From assembly GCF_037975245.1 (NCBI RefSeq), contig NC_092581.1:14289303-14353302 (forward strand): a stretch of DNA of 64,000 nucleotides. Reading direction: 5' to 3'. The notes beneath the pieces are model-generated. The model did not search any database. It was given only the letters and a program-made list of their open reading frames with translations, and was not told the origin of the DNA. Of this stretch, positions 1 through 13,400 are shown in pieces (the first letter of the stretch is position 1; every line of letters starts with the position of its first letter). The DNA is from Apostichopus japonicus (taxonomy: Eukaryota; Echinodermata; Holothuroidea; Aspidochirotida; Stichopodidae). The translations under genes and the position numbers were made by a program.

Positions 1-1012
1 AAATATAAAAAAAAAACCAAAAAAAAAAAAAAATTGAAGGAAAACCAAAGAAAAAGGAGAAGAGAAAAACAAAAAAAAAAAAAAAACAAAAAAAAAAAAC
101 AAAAAAAACACAACCCCCCCTCCCCCCCCAAAAAAAAAAAAAAAAAAAAAAACATTCGCGGCAGTTTACCCATATAACATCGTTGCTAACTGGTGGAATC
201 CCCGCCCATTTTCATATTTCAGAACTACAATACACGTAGCTCTATATAGTTCAAACGAAATAGCTTCTAAACACAAGAACCAAGGAAGGGTGTATGGAGT
301 TTAGTAGTTTCTGATATATTTTTTTTTAGCAGAAACTATCAATAATTTTGCCTTGTAAAAGTTAAAGTTAACAATTAATCTAATAAGAATGGATAAGACA
401 ATGACAAAAGATAAGACAATGTACATCTCTTGTAAAAGTAAATTTTATTACACAGCCGTGCTGATACTTGAAAAAAAAAATTTGCTGACAATGCATGAAT
501 CAGAATAATTAAAACTTAATGATCGTGTGTCGTTAGAATGACGCTAACATGACTTCATACAGGAACTTGAATTGGGAAATTGTTTCAAAGATGCATAAAA
601 TAATGCAAACGAGTACATTTTATCTCCAATAAATACCTAAAAATGAATATTCTGAAGCATGTCATACAAAGAAAGACAACTATTTCTAAAAATAGGAGCT
701 TAACACAGTTTGAAACAATACTCTACATTTACTAACGTGAAATTGTAAACAACTGCTCTGTTTATTAACTTGCAATTCAAGCTGGTTAGTATTCATATTC
801 ACCAAAATAATTATTTTAAATGTTCATTAAAATAAAATAGTGACTGTGTTACATTAAAGGGCTGCATGGAATAGGTTTTGGTCCATGTAGGAAATAGTCT
901 TGGCAGAATATATAGTTTACAAGCAGCATCTAAACCAACAAAACTTGGCGTTCCATGAAAACATCGGCCGACTGCCGAAATCAAGTCAGACAACAATTGC
1001 CAAATGATAACA

Positions 1013-1062
<50 letters not shown>

Positions 1063-4000
1063 GTATGTAATATATGTTTATTACATTTCTAAACAGGCAA
1101 CAAATTTGATGCATCACTTCGCTGACTAAACTCCAACAACTAAAATTCTGGTCAACATAATCAATCTTTAGTACGATATGAAAAGCTATGATTATTAAAT
1201 TTGTTTTTTAATTTTAGCTATTTCAAGAACATTTTATTCTCTAGGATAATCTTCATGTAATATTTGCTGAGTACTGCCAAACTTATTTTATAGTTATCGT
1301 TTCCCCCCCCTCCCCTCCCCACCCCACCATCCTTCTCTCTTTGTGAATAATTATTAAATAGTCATAAATTTCATGAATGAATGATGACATCTGGACATAT
1401 TGAACTTTGAACACAAATGTGTAACATGAAACTGTTTTGTTGAATAGAACAACATGATTATGTTTGTACCAAACATATCTTGATTAAATATTTTTTTCAA
1501 AATTTCATATAATTCCAAAGCAATAATAAAGAACAAAAAAAAAACAGTAAACAGAAACAAAAGAGGAGTTGATCAACTTAAAGGCTACCAGAATTTTAAA
1601 CTGACTAAAATTTTCAGGTAGAAGGAGAAACATCTATCTGGAATTTTTATATTCTTCTCGACTTTCTGCATGACACTTCTCCATGAGTGCAAAATGATAA
1701 AGAGGTAAAGATATCAAGAAAAAAAAATTAAAGGGCGCATGACAAAATTTCTAGGAAAGAAACATTAATGTAAATGAAAATTGAGCGACAAACGTTAGCA
1801 AAAAATGATGTTCATTTATCACTACCAAATCCTGTGTGCAAATAAACCGATCAACAGATATCATATATTATATTGAATATGAATTTAAAAAAAAAAATTA
1901 ATTGTGATGATTCATTACATGACACATATTCTCTAAATATATTACTTTAAGTGGCATAATAGGAATAATTTAGCTAATCTAGCTAATTTCCTTAAAAGAT
2001 AATACTAAACAAAAGGAAGATGAGTCCAACTGACGAAATCGCAATAAAATAAGTACAGTGCTGCTTGTACTGAGAACATTGTCATACTTTCATGGTTCAT
2101 TGCAAATTTATAAGTTTTACAATTTTTCTGTTATTTTTATGCTATTAAAATGAATAATATTACCAAAATTTCATCTTAGAATGAATGTTATGCCCAAAAA
2201 AAAAAAAAAAAAGAAGTTCCAGATGTTTAGTCCAACAATATGGCAGTTAACAGCATAGACGACAACCTAAGTGCATCTGAAGGTACTGTATGCCAAAAAA
2301 AAAATTTGATATTTGGGTTGCCATGATTAGATTCTATTAAATATTATACCATAAAAAATTCTGGTTTTCAAAATGACTATAACTTTCATAACTTAAGTAA
2401 CTATACTAAACTATAACTTACATAACTAACTATTTGTAAGTATTTATGCAAAATGTCTTTTCTCACCAACCAATTCCTACACCACAGATGATAAATTTCA
2501 GCAAAGGCTCTTACTTCAAATTGCACTGACTTACTCCAATTTTAGATTTTGCAAAGAGTTGTTCAAGTTAACATAATGAAAATAAGCTCTAAGTTGTCAG
2601 TACTTTTTTCTTTAATACTTCTGTGAGGCAACAATGATGAAAGCCTAAGGGTTCAGCTTAAAGATGGCCAGTGGTGTCTTCAGAGAGTTGATCTCAAGTG
2701 TGAACGAATACTTCACTCTCTTCAAATATTGCAAAACTATCCTGACAAAGGAAAAATAACACAGGCAAAGCTTAAGGGTGTAGCACACCCATAGAGTTTA
2801 AATACATAGAGGTACTTTCTAGAATACTAAGTGACAATGTTTAATCAATAATACAACATCTATCCTTACAAAGGACAATAAATACTGTACTAAAAAGAAC
2901 AATAGCTCTTTGTTCTCTGCAACAATAAGGTTATCCCTAATATGATGAATACTACTCTCCATTGTAGAAAGACATAACCGTTCTTGTCGAAAATTAAACC
3001 GAGACACCCTACACCAATTGAATCAACTCTAAATATTAATACTTAAATTATACAAAAATGATACGAAAGCTCTTTTCTTTCTTAAATGAATACTATGAAT
3101 ACTTCAAAACATTATACCATCTCTGAATATTCCTTTGTTCAAATTGAACGAACAATGGAATGTTTTGTCCTTTTCTATTGTTATTTTTCATCTATGAAAG
3201 TCTCTTCAGCAAGATAAAACCAGGACACATTATATGAAAGCTCTTCAAAAGTTCTACTCATGACCTTTGTTTTTTCTTAAAGGAATACTACGAATACTCC
3301 AAAACATTAATCCATCTCTGAATATTTGTTTTCAAATTGCAAGAACAATGGAATGGTTAAATTTTTAAGTCATTTTTTAAAGCATGGTATACATATATGG
3401 TCAATAATACAATAGAGGTGTATTAATTTACATAAGAATACATTCTTGTTTTTTTGTTGTTGTTTTTTCACTTAGAAATTTGTCAAAAGCAGACTTAAAA
3501 TGAATACACAATGAGTATAAAGGCCAAAGTGAAATGAAGGTCGCAGTGACAGTTGAAAGAACATTTGGAAATATTGGCTAAAATTTTTCAATATTTTAGT
3601 AATTAATGACAATTCAAGGATAACAGATTGCAGGCTACCAGCTCTACATAAATAATGTTAAGGCATAACGTACACACTGAAATATGTGTTTACTATGTGC
3701 AAGAGTTGGAAAATTACCAAAAAAGACAAATTTGGACAAAACATTCATACCAAAAACCACTTTAAAACAATGTAGTGAATTACCAATTTTAAAGTACTGC
3801 TTTAATTAAGAAACCATCAGTTTTTTTGTCATGATATGCAAATGAGGTTAATTAAGTAATACATGATCTATAGTATGTTGAACATGAGAGTACAAACTAC
3901 AAAAGGCAAAAGGTGTTCACACTGATCACTCGGCTGAGGTTTGGTTGTCTTTACCTTTTTTACATTCAAGCAAATTATGACAAATAATTTCCAGATACCT

Positions 4001-4252
4001 GAAAATGTTTTGAAAATGCAACGGTGTTGGCATTAAGTAAAGTTGAATTTTAATTTTCCCTTGCCTTCGTGAAAAGTACCTTCTAAAAAAACTACCAAAA
4101 CTGATTGAGAAAAGTGTGTCCCTATACAGCAGGAATGTGTAAACATGGAACAAATAACATGGAAAAAGTTGTCGATGGAACAAAATATGAAAACTATTAT
4201 TGATAAAGTATGAACTTTTTAACCACTAAGTTTCTGCTATTAGTTTCTATTA
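1..4252. other. MYO6 3' UTR and downstream flank, no gene seen
   Basis: AT-rich sequence with no convincing coding exon on either strand. Positions 1-155 are A-rich low-complexity sequence with a poly-C stretch. A (TA)n tract lies at 1011-1065. Minus-strand AATAAA hexamers occur near 764 and 1078 and are possible poly(A) sites. A diverged direct duplication lies at 3058-3350. Some of this is probably the myosin VI 3' UTR, but the cleavage site cannot be chosen. Confidence 0.6.
3058..3355. repeat. Diverged direct duplication in the MYO6 3' flank
   Basis: Two ~115-bp copies, about 3058-3172 and 3234-3352. They share GAAAGCTCTT, GAATACTA.GAATACT.CAAAACATTA and CCATCTCTGAATAT, then CAAATTG.A.GAACAATGGAATG. 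Confidence 0.65.
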
Positions 4253-4443
4253 TCATCGTGTCAGTTTAGCGGTGGCTGAAGTCGGCCTGGCTTGATGTGT
4301 GCGGATAGCCTGAAGGTGGTACACGCTTCCACCGGCTTTGTTCCATTCCTCTTCGAATTCCCTCTCCAGGATTTCAGCGTTTGCCCTTCGGGTCAACCCA
4401 GTTGCTTCTAAGGTCATTTCACACATGTTAAGATCATCCTTTC
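4253..4443 (-). CDS. MYO6: MYO6 exon 27 (C-terminus and stop, residues 1188-1250)
   Basis: Encodes [40 protein letters not shown] and [20 protein letters not shown] then TR and TGA. Human ends ...ARPTYATAMLQSLLK. Acceptor ATTTACAG|GAAA. The 3' UTR starts at 4252; its end is unknown. Confidence 0.97.
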
Positions 4444-7400
4444 CTGTAAATAGAACAAGAATATTTTTGCATTTTTTTTTTTGTAGCATCTGCTTTCTTT
4501 ACCTTATTAACATTCAAGATCCTGAAAACAGAAAATTCAGGGGGCAATTTTATTTTTGATTGATGAAAGCGGTGCATATTTCTTAGCATCTCTGGGAAAT
4601 TTGTATTAAGCAACTCCTACCTAGCATTATGGAGATGTGGGTACTTGAAAATTTTAACAGATTAGTTCGATATGTGAACTTGAAGCAAACAGGTGTGATG
4701 TCATAGCTGCACCCTATGATGTCATAGCTGCACCCGGGCAGCAGAATGGTTTGGTTTTCTGTATTTTTCTCACTTCATTGTTGGATTGGATAGTGTTCAA
4801 AACACAGCTTAGCAACCAGTTGATCTAAGAACTTACCAGCAACTAAAATAACCGGAACCTTATTCGGATGAATTTCCATTTGTCTAGCTATCCAAGGACC
4901 ATCAAAATGGGCGAACCAGAATCCCCTCTGGCCCATCTCACCCGCGGCGAACGGCACGCGAAAGTAGCGCTGACCTGCTGGCTGTTTAACGGTCGGTTGA
5001 GGTCTAGGAGACTGTGCCAATGTATCAAACTCCATAGCTACGGGTGAGTACGGAAATCCTAATGGTTAATCCTTTTGTAATTGTTATAATAGACAGCCTG
5101 TACTTATGGTAACATTAAAGTTCTTGGCAAAGGACTCTTTGAACGATGGCTAATAGTAAGGAGACCAGACGTGCCCCCGGTTTGCCAGAGACCCTCCCCG
5201 GATTGCATGGGTCGTACCCGGATAAAAAGTGAGCCTTGATTTCATTTACTGTCACTGATCATTCCAAAATTTGCAAGAAGGTCCACAGTTATTTAAATTT
5301 GAAAAATAAAGAAGAAAAGAATGCCTGTTTCTAGATAATGTATAATATAGAGAGGTGTGCATTTCATCACCATTTCTTGAAACATAGCAACACCAACTAT
5401 CATGGCATAGAAATACAGCAGTGAATTTGATCAAACTTAGTTTTGTACCAATGGTTATAATTTAAAATATGCTAAAAATTCCCAACCAAGTCCAGAAAAG
5501 AGTTTGATTACAAACATGTTGAGGTTCCCACTGCATCATTGGTCATTGTATCAAATAATTTGTTTAAATGTATCCAACCCCCCCCCCCCCCCAAACAACT
5601 GGCTCTTCGTCAGCTGTATTCCAGATACCCATTTAGCAACATGCACTTTATAAAACTTAAATTGACTGCAGTTAATAAGAGAATTATCCCAGAACTAATC
5701 ATGGTAACACCCTAACTTTTCAGCAACACACTGACAAGAGAAAGTGATTCTACACATAGAAAGCCAAAGCAACTAAAACACAAAACAAATAAAACAACAG
5801 AGTCATTAAAATGACACATAATTATAAATCAAAATAATAATAAAAAAAATAAAAAACTGTTAACTGATTGCCTATGTACAGCATTGTGTAGCTGAATGTG
5901 CAAGTGTCCGTTTCTTTATGTAAAACTAATTGGTCTTTTTAAATTTTCACACATAACTATTTACAGCTGCTACCAGACAATATTTTTCAGCAAGCAAACT
6001 TGATAGGGTCACAACATAACACAGGAGATCTGTAGTTGACATGTTCAAAGCCAATTGTACCGAGGTTTTGAAGAGGCAAACCTTCCCGACTTTACAAAGA
6101 TATTTTGAGATTTGCACTCAGGAGGCATACAGTCCTCACAAAACATGTAAAACAATATTCCACAAGGTATAATTTATCCGTTACTGCATAGCAATATGCC
6201 ATGCAAGAGGGCCAAATTACTATGCAAGTGCATTGGTGTATGGCAGTTTTGTATACAGGGACCTTAGTAGTAGTGTATAAGAGACAGAAGTTCAGAACCT
6301 ATGAAACTGCTACCCAAAATCTGAACTTATTCCATGTGACCTCTAATTTTATTAGTTATTTTTATTATTAATTTCATTATTTCATTATTTTTACTATTTT
6401 ATTATTTTTATTTTTATTAGATATTTTAATTAGTTATTCCATGTGACCTCTATTTTTGAAAAGTGAAAACCAATTAAAAAAATATAAAAAAATAAAAAAT
6501 CTGTGATATTTCTAGATGAAAAACTGACCTGACTGTATGACGGGTTCTGGGGCTCGTTTCTGCTCCTGCTTCTGAGCGTTGGTCTTCTTATTTTTGGTCT
6601 TCCATGCGTGGTAAGTCTTCAACCTACGATGGAACTCTTCTTTGCATGCTGCCAGCAACTCCACATCTGCAGGGCCAGAAAGAAAAAAACATGGAAAACT
6701 GATGTACAAACTGGTGGCATTTAATAAACAAGCTAGCAAAAAACAGGTCTTAAAACGGGATTTATATTAAAGAAGACACCAATCCAACCATCATCATTGG
6801 TCTATGTGATCAAGACAAACAGCTAAGGAACAAAAAACGATCTATTCCATTTGTGACATGTCACATGTTTAATGTTCCTTTACACACAAGACTAAAGACT
6901 TGAGTAAGTCTAAATATGACATCACCGAGTAAGATATGTTTAAAGGTTTTTAATTTTTTTTTCTGTATTTAGGTCAATGGTTATATTCTGTGAATATTGA
7001 CCTATTGACCTAAAAATATTGACCTAATGACCTAATGATGACATGACCTAATGATGACATGACCTCCATGTCCACTCTGTCGACCAGATACCATGAAAAT
7101 ATTAAGAGAAGAACCAAAGCGAAGGTAAACGAATTGCAGATCTTAGTGGCAATACAAGAGATTTACAAAGTGACAGCCCTACGACACAACTTCTTAAACT
7201 AGGATGTCTCCCAAGCTATGCAAGATTTTATAACCTGTTTTAGTTTGGCATCAAAAATTTCTCAATCATATAACCTTAAGATGACTTTCAAATTTGGGAC
7301 TAACTATGACAAGCATTGTATATTTTCTGTAATGCCAGAACAAACTACAGTAATACACAACTTTCCTTGGCTAGCTATCTCGTACCCCTCATTACACCTC

Positions 7401-10400
7401 AACCATACTGGAATGGTAGTAACACCGATCGAGAGATTTGAATCCTTCTTGTTCACGAAATGAAACGTATGAAGAAGGAATACATGAAACATCAAAGAGA
7501 TAATGCAAGCGATCCAGATATCTTGGTCTTGACTTGCGTATTATCGAATTCATTTAATGAGATATTTCGAGAGAGGTTCCTCTTACCGGTAGAAGTGTTA
7601 ATCATATCTCTAAGTTCAGCATACTTCAACTTGGACAAGTCTCGCTTGGTAGGGGCAGATGACTGAACAAGTATTTCCGATCTGTGAGAAACAAGTCATA
7701 AAGAAACTCTACAACTACAACAACAACAGAGTGGGAAATGGAAGCAAAGTTGAAAAAAATATTAATAATAATCATAACAATAATCAGTAGTTATTTATAC
7801 TCCGCTTAAGCGACCACAAAGGTGGGAGAAACCCGCAAGGGCTTATGGATTACAATTTACACGTCAGGTGGCTTCAAATTGTACATTTCTAACTCAGATT
7901 TGGAATCTTGGAAGATTTGGAAAATGAATCCTACACGTAGACACTCATTTCTCTGATCACAAATTTCGCGAAAAAATTACGCACAGATTGAGAGGCAGAG
8001 ATATCGGACAAGTGTGGTCTTGATTATCCCTGACTCTTAGACATCATTCTTAACCTACGACGTCGCTCACGTACGACGCATCCTTTCTCTTCAGTTGACC
8101 ATTGTTACATCTTGAATGTGAAATCAGAGATAAACTTTATCATATAAACTGTAATCTCACACTGAGACTGCCGGCTCTTCCACTTGAATGACTTGAGCCT
8201 GGCTCTCGGCCGCCAGTCGATGCGCCATTTCCTGGTCCAGACGTTCTTGTTCCAGTTGAGCTTGTCTGAGGAAAGTCAAGAGATGATCAAGTGTTTAACT
8301 AGCAGAGCCTTGACCAATGTTTACCTTCTTTCACTTACATTTATTCAAACTGGTAATGCCATGGTAATGACAACTAGTTTAATGGTAACACATATTTAAT
8401 GGTTCAATGGTAATGACAGCTAGTTTAACATGTAGACAGAGCATTTGATTTGGTAGGAACTCCAAACGACACTCTGTGCAGCTGCTGAGTCTGAGAGCTT
8501 CGTTTACACCGGACAAACAGCATTTTCTCTCTCCACATCTAACACCTATCTTCTTCTTCATGAATCTCCAAACACATCCTATCCCCACCCTTTCCATCTC
8601 TTAATCCTCCTTCTCCTCTAATATACCTGTTATTCTCTTCTTCCAACTTCCTCTTCATTAATTCCCCCCCCCCTTCCCATCCGAATCATTCCCATCCCTA
8701 TCAACACCCCCTTAAGCCACCCTTACCATCTCCTACCCCTCCTTGCCCCTCTACTATACCTCCTTTTCTCTTCTTCCAACTTCCTTTGCATTAATCCCCT
8801 CCCCACCCTTCTCATCCCAACCCTTCCCATCCCCTTCCACACCATTTATACCTCCTTTTTCTCTTCTTCAAGCTTCCTCTGCATTTATTCCCCACCTCAC
8901 CCACGCTTCCCCACCCCACCCACCCTTCGCATTTCCTAATCCTCCATCCCCTTCTAATATACCTCTGTTTCTCTTCTTCCAGCTTCCTCTGCATTTTTCC
9001 CCACCCCACCCACCCACCCTTCCCACCCACCCACCCTTCCCACCCACCCTTTCCATTTGCCTATCCTCCATCCCCTTCTAATATACCTCTGTTTCTCTTC
9101 TTCCAGCTTCCTCTGCATTTTTTCCCCACCCCACCCACCCACCCTTCCCACCCACCCACCCTTCCCACCCACCCTTTCCATTTGCCTATCCTCCATCCCC
9201 TTCTAATATACCTCTGTTTCTCTTCTTCCAGCTTCCTCTGCATTTTTCCCCACCCCACCCACCCTTCCCATCCACCCACCCTTCCCACCCACCCTTTCCA
9301 TTTGCCTATCCTCCATCCCTCTTCTAATATACCTGTTTTTCTTCTTCCAGCTTCCTCTGCATTTTTCCCCACCCCACCCACCCTTCCCATTTCCCTATCC
9401 TCCATCCCCCTTCTAATATACCTGTTTTTCTTCTTCCAGCTTCCTCTGCATTTATTCCCCACCCCACCCACCCTTCCCATTTTCCTAATCCTCCTTCCCT
9501 TCTAATATACCTCTGTTTTTCTTCTTCCAGCTTCCTCTGCATTTATTCCCCACCCACCCACCCTTCCCATTTTCCTATCCTCCATCCCCTTCTAATATAC
9601 CTGTTTCTCTTCTTCCAGCTTCCTCTGCATTTATTCCCCACCCCACCCACCCTTCCCATTTCCCTATCCTCCATCCCCTTCTAATATACCTGTTTCTCTT
9701 CTTCCAGCTTCCTCTGCATTTATTCCCCACCCCACCCACCCTTCCCATTTCCCTATCCTCCATCCCCTTCTAATATACCTGTTTCTCTTCTTCCAGCTTC
9801 CTCTGCATTTTTCCCCACCCCACCCACCCTTCCCATCCACCCACCCTTCCCACCCACCCTTTCCATTTGCCTATCCTCCATCCCTCTTCTAATATACCTG
9901 TTTTTCTTCTTCCAGCTTCCTCTGCATTTATTCCCCACCCCACCCACCCTTCCCATTTCCCTATCCTCCATCCCCCTTCTAATATACCTGTTTTTCTTCT
10001 TCCAGCTTCCTCTGCATTTATTCCCCACCCCACCCACCCTTCCCATTTCCCTATCCTCCATACCCCTTCTAATATACCTGTTTTTCTTCTTCCAGCTTCC
10101 TCTGCATTTACTCCCCACCCCACCCACCCTTCCCATTTCCCTATCCTCCATCCCACTTCTAATATACCTGTTTCTCTTCTTCCTGCTTCCTCTGCATTTA
10201 TTCCCCACCCACCCACCCTTCCCATTTCCCTATCCTCCATCCCCCTTCTAATATACCTGTTTCTCTTCTTCCTGCTTCCTCTGCATTTATTCCCCACCCC
10301 ACCCACCCTTCCCATTTCCCTGTCCTCCATCCCCCTTCTAATATACCTGTTTCTCTTCTTCCTGCTTCCTCTGCATTTATTCCCCACCCCACCCACCCTT

Positions 10401-13400
10401 CCCCACCCTTCCCATTTCCCTATCCTCCATCCCCCTTCTAATATACCTCTTTTTCTCCTCTTCCAATTTCCTCTGGTTCTCTGCCTGTTTCTTCTTGTCC
10501 ATTTCCAGTTGTTTCCTCTCTTCTTCCAATCTCTTCCTCTCCTCTTCCAGCTGTTTCTGTAACTCTTCTTCCTCCTTTCTTCGTTTTTCTTCCATCTCTG
10601 CTTTCCTATGAGAAAAATCAAAATAGTTCAATTACATATTTAATGTTTGCAGTCTTAGCCACCAAAAAAAAAAAAAAAATTGCATCTCATCTTGCACGGG
10701 AAAAGTTCTGAGTCTTTCTTCAGATATTCAAGTTTGCTTTCTCCGTAACTCTATTTAGAATCCAAACTTTGAACAAGCCATACGCAGTCGTTCGTTTGAA
10801 ACCTCTTAAAACTATCACAACCATGTGACGACTTCAGCTAATGCTCAGGCCTTCTCCTTTCAACACATTTCAAGAGAAATATCAATAGAAGCATGTCAAG
10901 AGAAATATTAATATATTATTTATTATATATTATTAATTAATTATTAATAAGTCAATATTAGCCCTCCCATTCCAGTTCACAAGTTAATTCTTAAACCTAT
11001 CATCTTATCTGATGTACTCCGGTACCCTGTTCACCTTAAACTATATCTCTGATAATATTGGAGTCATTCAAAGTTTCGAGAAGATAGCGCAATGTTTTCA
11101 TCGAGTGAACTGAAATTTCTGTGATGACCTATTAAGATTTGTTGATATAAATTTGCACAAGTCATTTTGCCATTGTTAATTTACTAATCAAATGTATCGA
11201 ACAACTTTATTGTTTTAATTCAAACAAAATCATCTCGTCTTACTTTCGACGTTCTTCTTCCTCCAGTTTCCGTTTCAATTCTCTCTCTGCTTCCTCCAAT
11301 TTCCTGATTCTTTCCTCCTCTTCCTTTCTCTTCCTCTCTCGTTCCATCTCCTCTTGGATCCGACGGAGGCGTTCCTGTTCGGCCGCCTCCGCTTTCTTGA
11401 GATTGATCAAACTCTTGATGTTCTCTGCTAGTTCCATCGATATTTTCATGTGCTGGTCTTCCATTTGCTTTCTGGTCATAACTGTAGTCTACATTATTCA
11501 TTAGTTAAAATAAATGGGGGGGGGGGGAAACAAACAAGGATACTTTTAAAATCTGATAGTCCAACCAAAGTCATGAGAAAATATTTATGGACTGATGAGT
11601 CATGTTTTGTAAAATTTTTGTCTAAAGCCAAATACCTTTTCCGGAAAGAGAAAAAATATCTACCAATATGGCGGCAAATTGTACAAGCAAACACAACATA
11701 AGTAACTTCAAAATAAGATTCCTCAGACAGTCTAATGATACAAACTCTTGTAGGCAAAAACTATAAACTGTAAGTGCTAGGGAATAGTTGCCATGACAAC
11801 AATATTTCTCTTGAGATCTGACATCATCAAAACAGCAATCACTTTGTTACTTTTCATATCACAGAAGATGTATTTCAAATTGTGAAAATTTTTGTTGCAT
11901 TGCAAAACCGAGTATAAACAACCTATCACATCTTCATAGTTGAGTTACCTAGCCTAGCCTACTTTACATATAAGAATTGTAGCTGAAGCTGTATTAACTG
12001 TCATTAGCTGCTGAGGTTTGCCAGACTTCCCAGACTTTGAACAAGACATACTAAAGAAAACCGGAGTGAATCTGGTAAAAAGTGGAAAAGGGTTACAAAA
12101 GACAGCTTCTAATTACTCTTAATATGAGCGTTACTTCAATGTCATCAACAGTTCAAACCAAGCAGTGAAAACTGATTTTGATTTACCTTAATCTGTTTGA
12201 TATACTGTTCAATCTTCGCGTGAGTTTCCTTTACTTGAGCTTTGGCTTTCTTGTCTTTTATGTCCTTAGCTAAAAAAAAAGGAGGAGAAAAGTCTTTTTT
12301 ATCATAAAATTGTGAAATAAGTTAAATCAGTGGCACAGGCTGGACAGTTAAAAGAAATGATAATCTTAAATAATCTTAAACATCCAACTATAACCTACAT
12401 TCTAGAGATGATACAAAAGTATGATTCCTCTTTTTAACCCCACCCACTAACCCCTTCCCCTTTCTTCTTTCTCTCACAAATTGTTGAGCTCTATACGGGA
12501 ATAAACATACAGTGGCCTCACATAATACAGCGCATTATTACAGTAGGTAGCATAACACGTACCCTAACATACACCTAACGTAACATATCATACAATACTA
12601 TAGTCTGAGGAAAGCAAAACAAGATTTAAATATCGAGAAGTAACAGCTCTTTTTGAAACTCTCTTTGTAAGGAATAAAACATGGACAAACAAATTATTTT
12701 TATTACACTGAAACACCTCATCATGTTATTTTTGAAATTATTCGGATTTGGCAGTTTGCCAAAGATCCCATAGATCACATGTTGGAGTATGAACAGATTT
12801 CATTTCGAGTGAGAGTTATCGCGATGACATCATCCTTTCTCCTGCATGAAGAAATATATTTTAAATATAAATAATAAATGTATATTTTAATTTGAATCTA
12901 GAATACTGACCGATCTTAGTCATCTTCTCGACTTCTGAGAAGAGTTTCTGCGCATTCTTCATAGCGATGACGCGAGGGCGGTGTTTGCGAAGAGCAATTA
13001 TCATTCTGAATACACTCTGCATCTTAACCAGGGCGGCACGTCGGTAGAGGATCTTATTTTTCACTGTCGATAAATAAAGCCAAACTCTTTCATGATTTGC
13101 CTTATCTTCACAGAAAGAAATAGGCTTTCTAACAATACACTTTTTCAAGTGTTAAAGAGAACGTACCTACTTAGACATTTCCATCAAGGGGGTCTCGTGT
13201 GATAGACGACAGCAGAAGCAAACAATGGGTAACACCCACTTGCCTATTAATCCAGAAAATCTTTTTGTCATCCATTGGGAATGCTTTGCAAAGCACTCTT
13301 AACAGCTTTATTTCAAAAATTCTATTATAAAGCTGCATTTGGGCACTATTTGCTACAACATGGTGTGATCGCAAATGACAATTAATGGAACAACCAGGTA

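Noticed and set aside
8743-10562. Plus-strand Pro/His/Leu-rich open frames (up to 231 codons) over the same array
   Set aside because: C-rich repeat translated backwards; no start context, no splice support, no domain.
9753-10621. Long minus-strand open frames (151-283 codons) over the intron 22 array
   Set aside because: Open in several frames because the repeat period and G-rich units avoid stops; the native exon 22 frame stops at 10377, and exon 23 joins exon 22 directly in phase.
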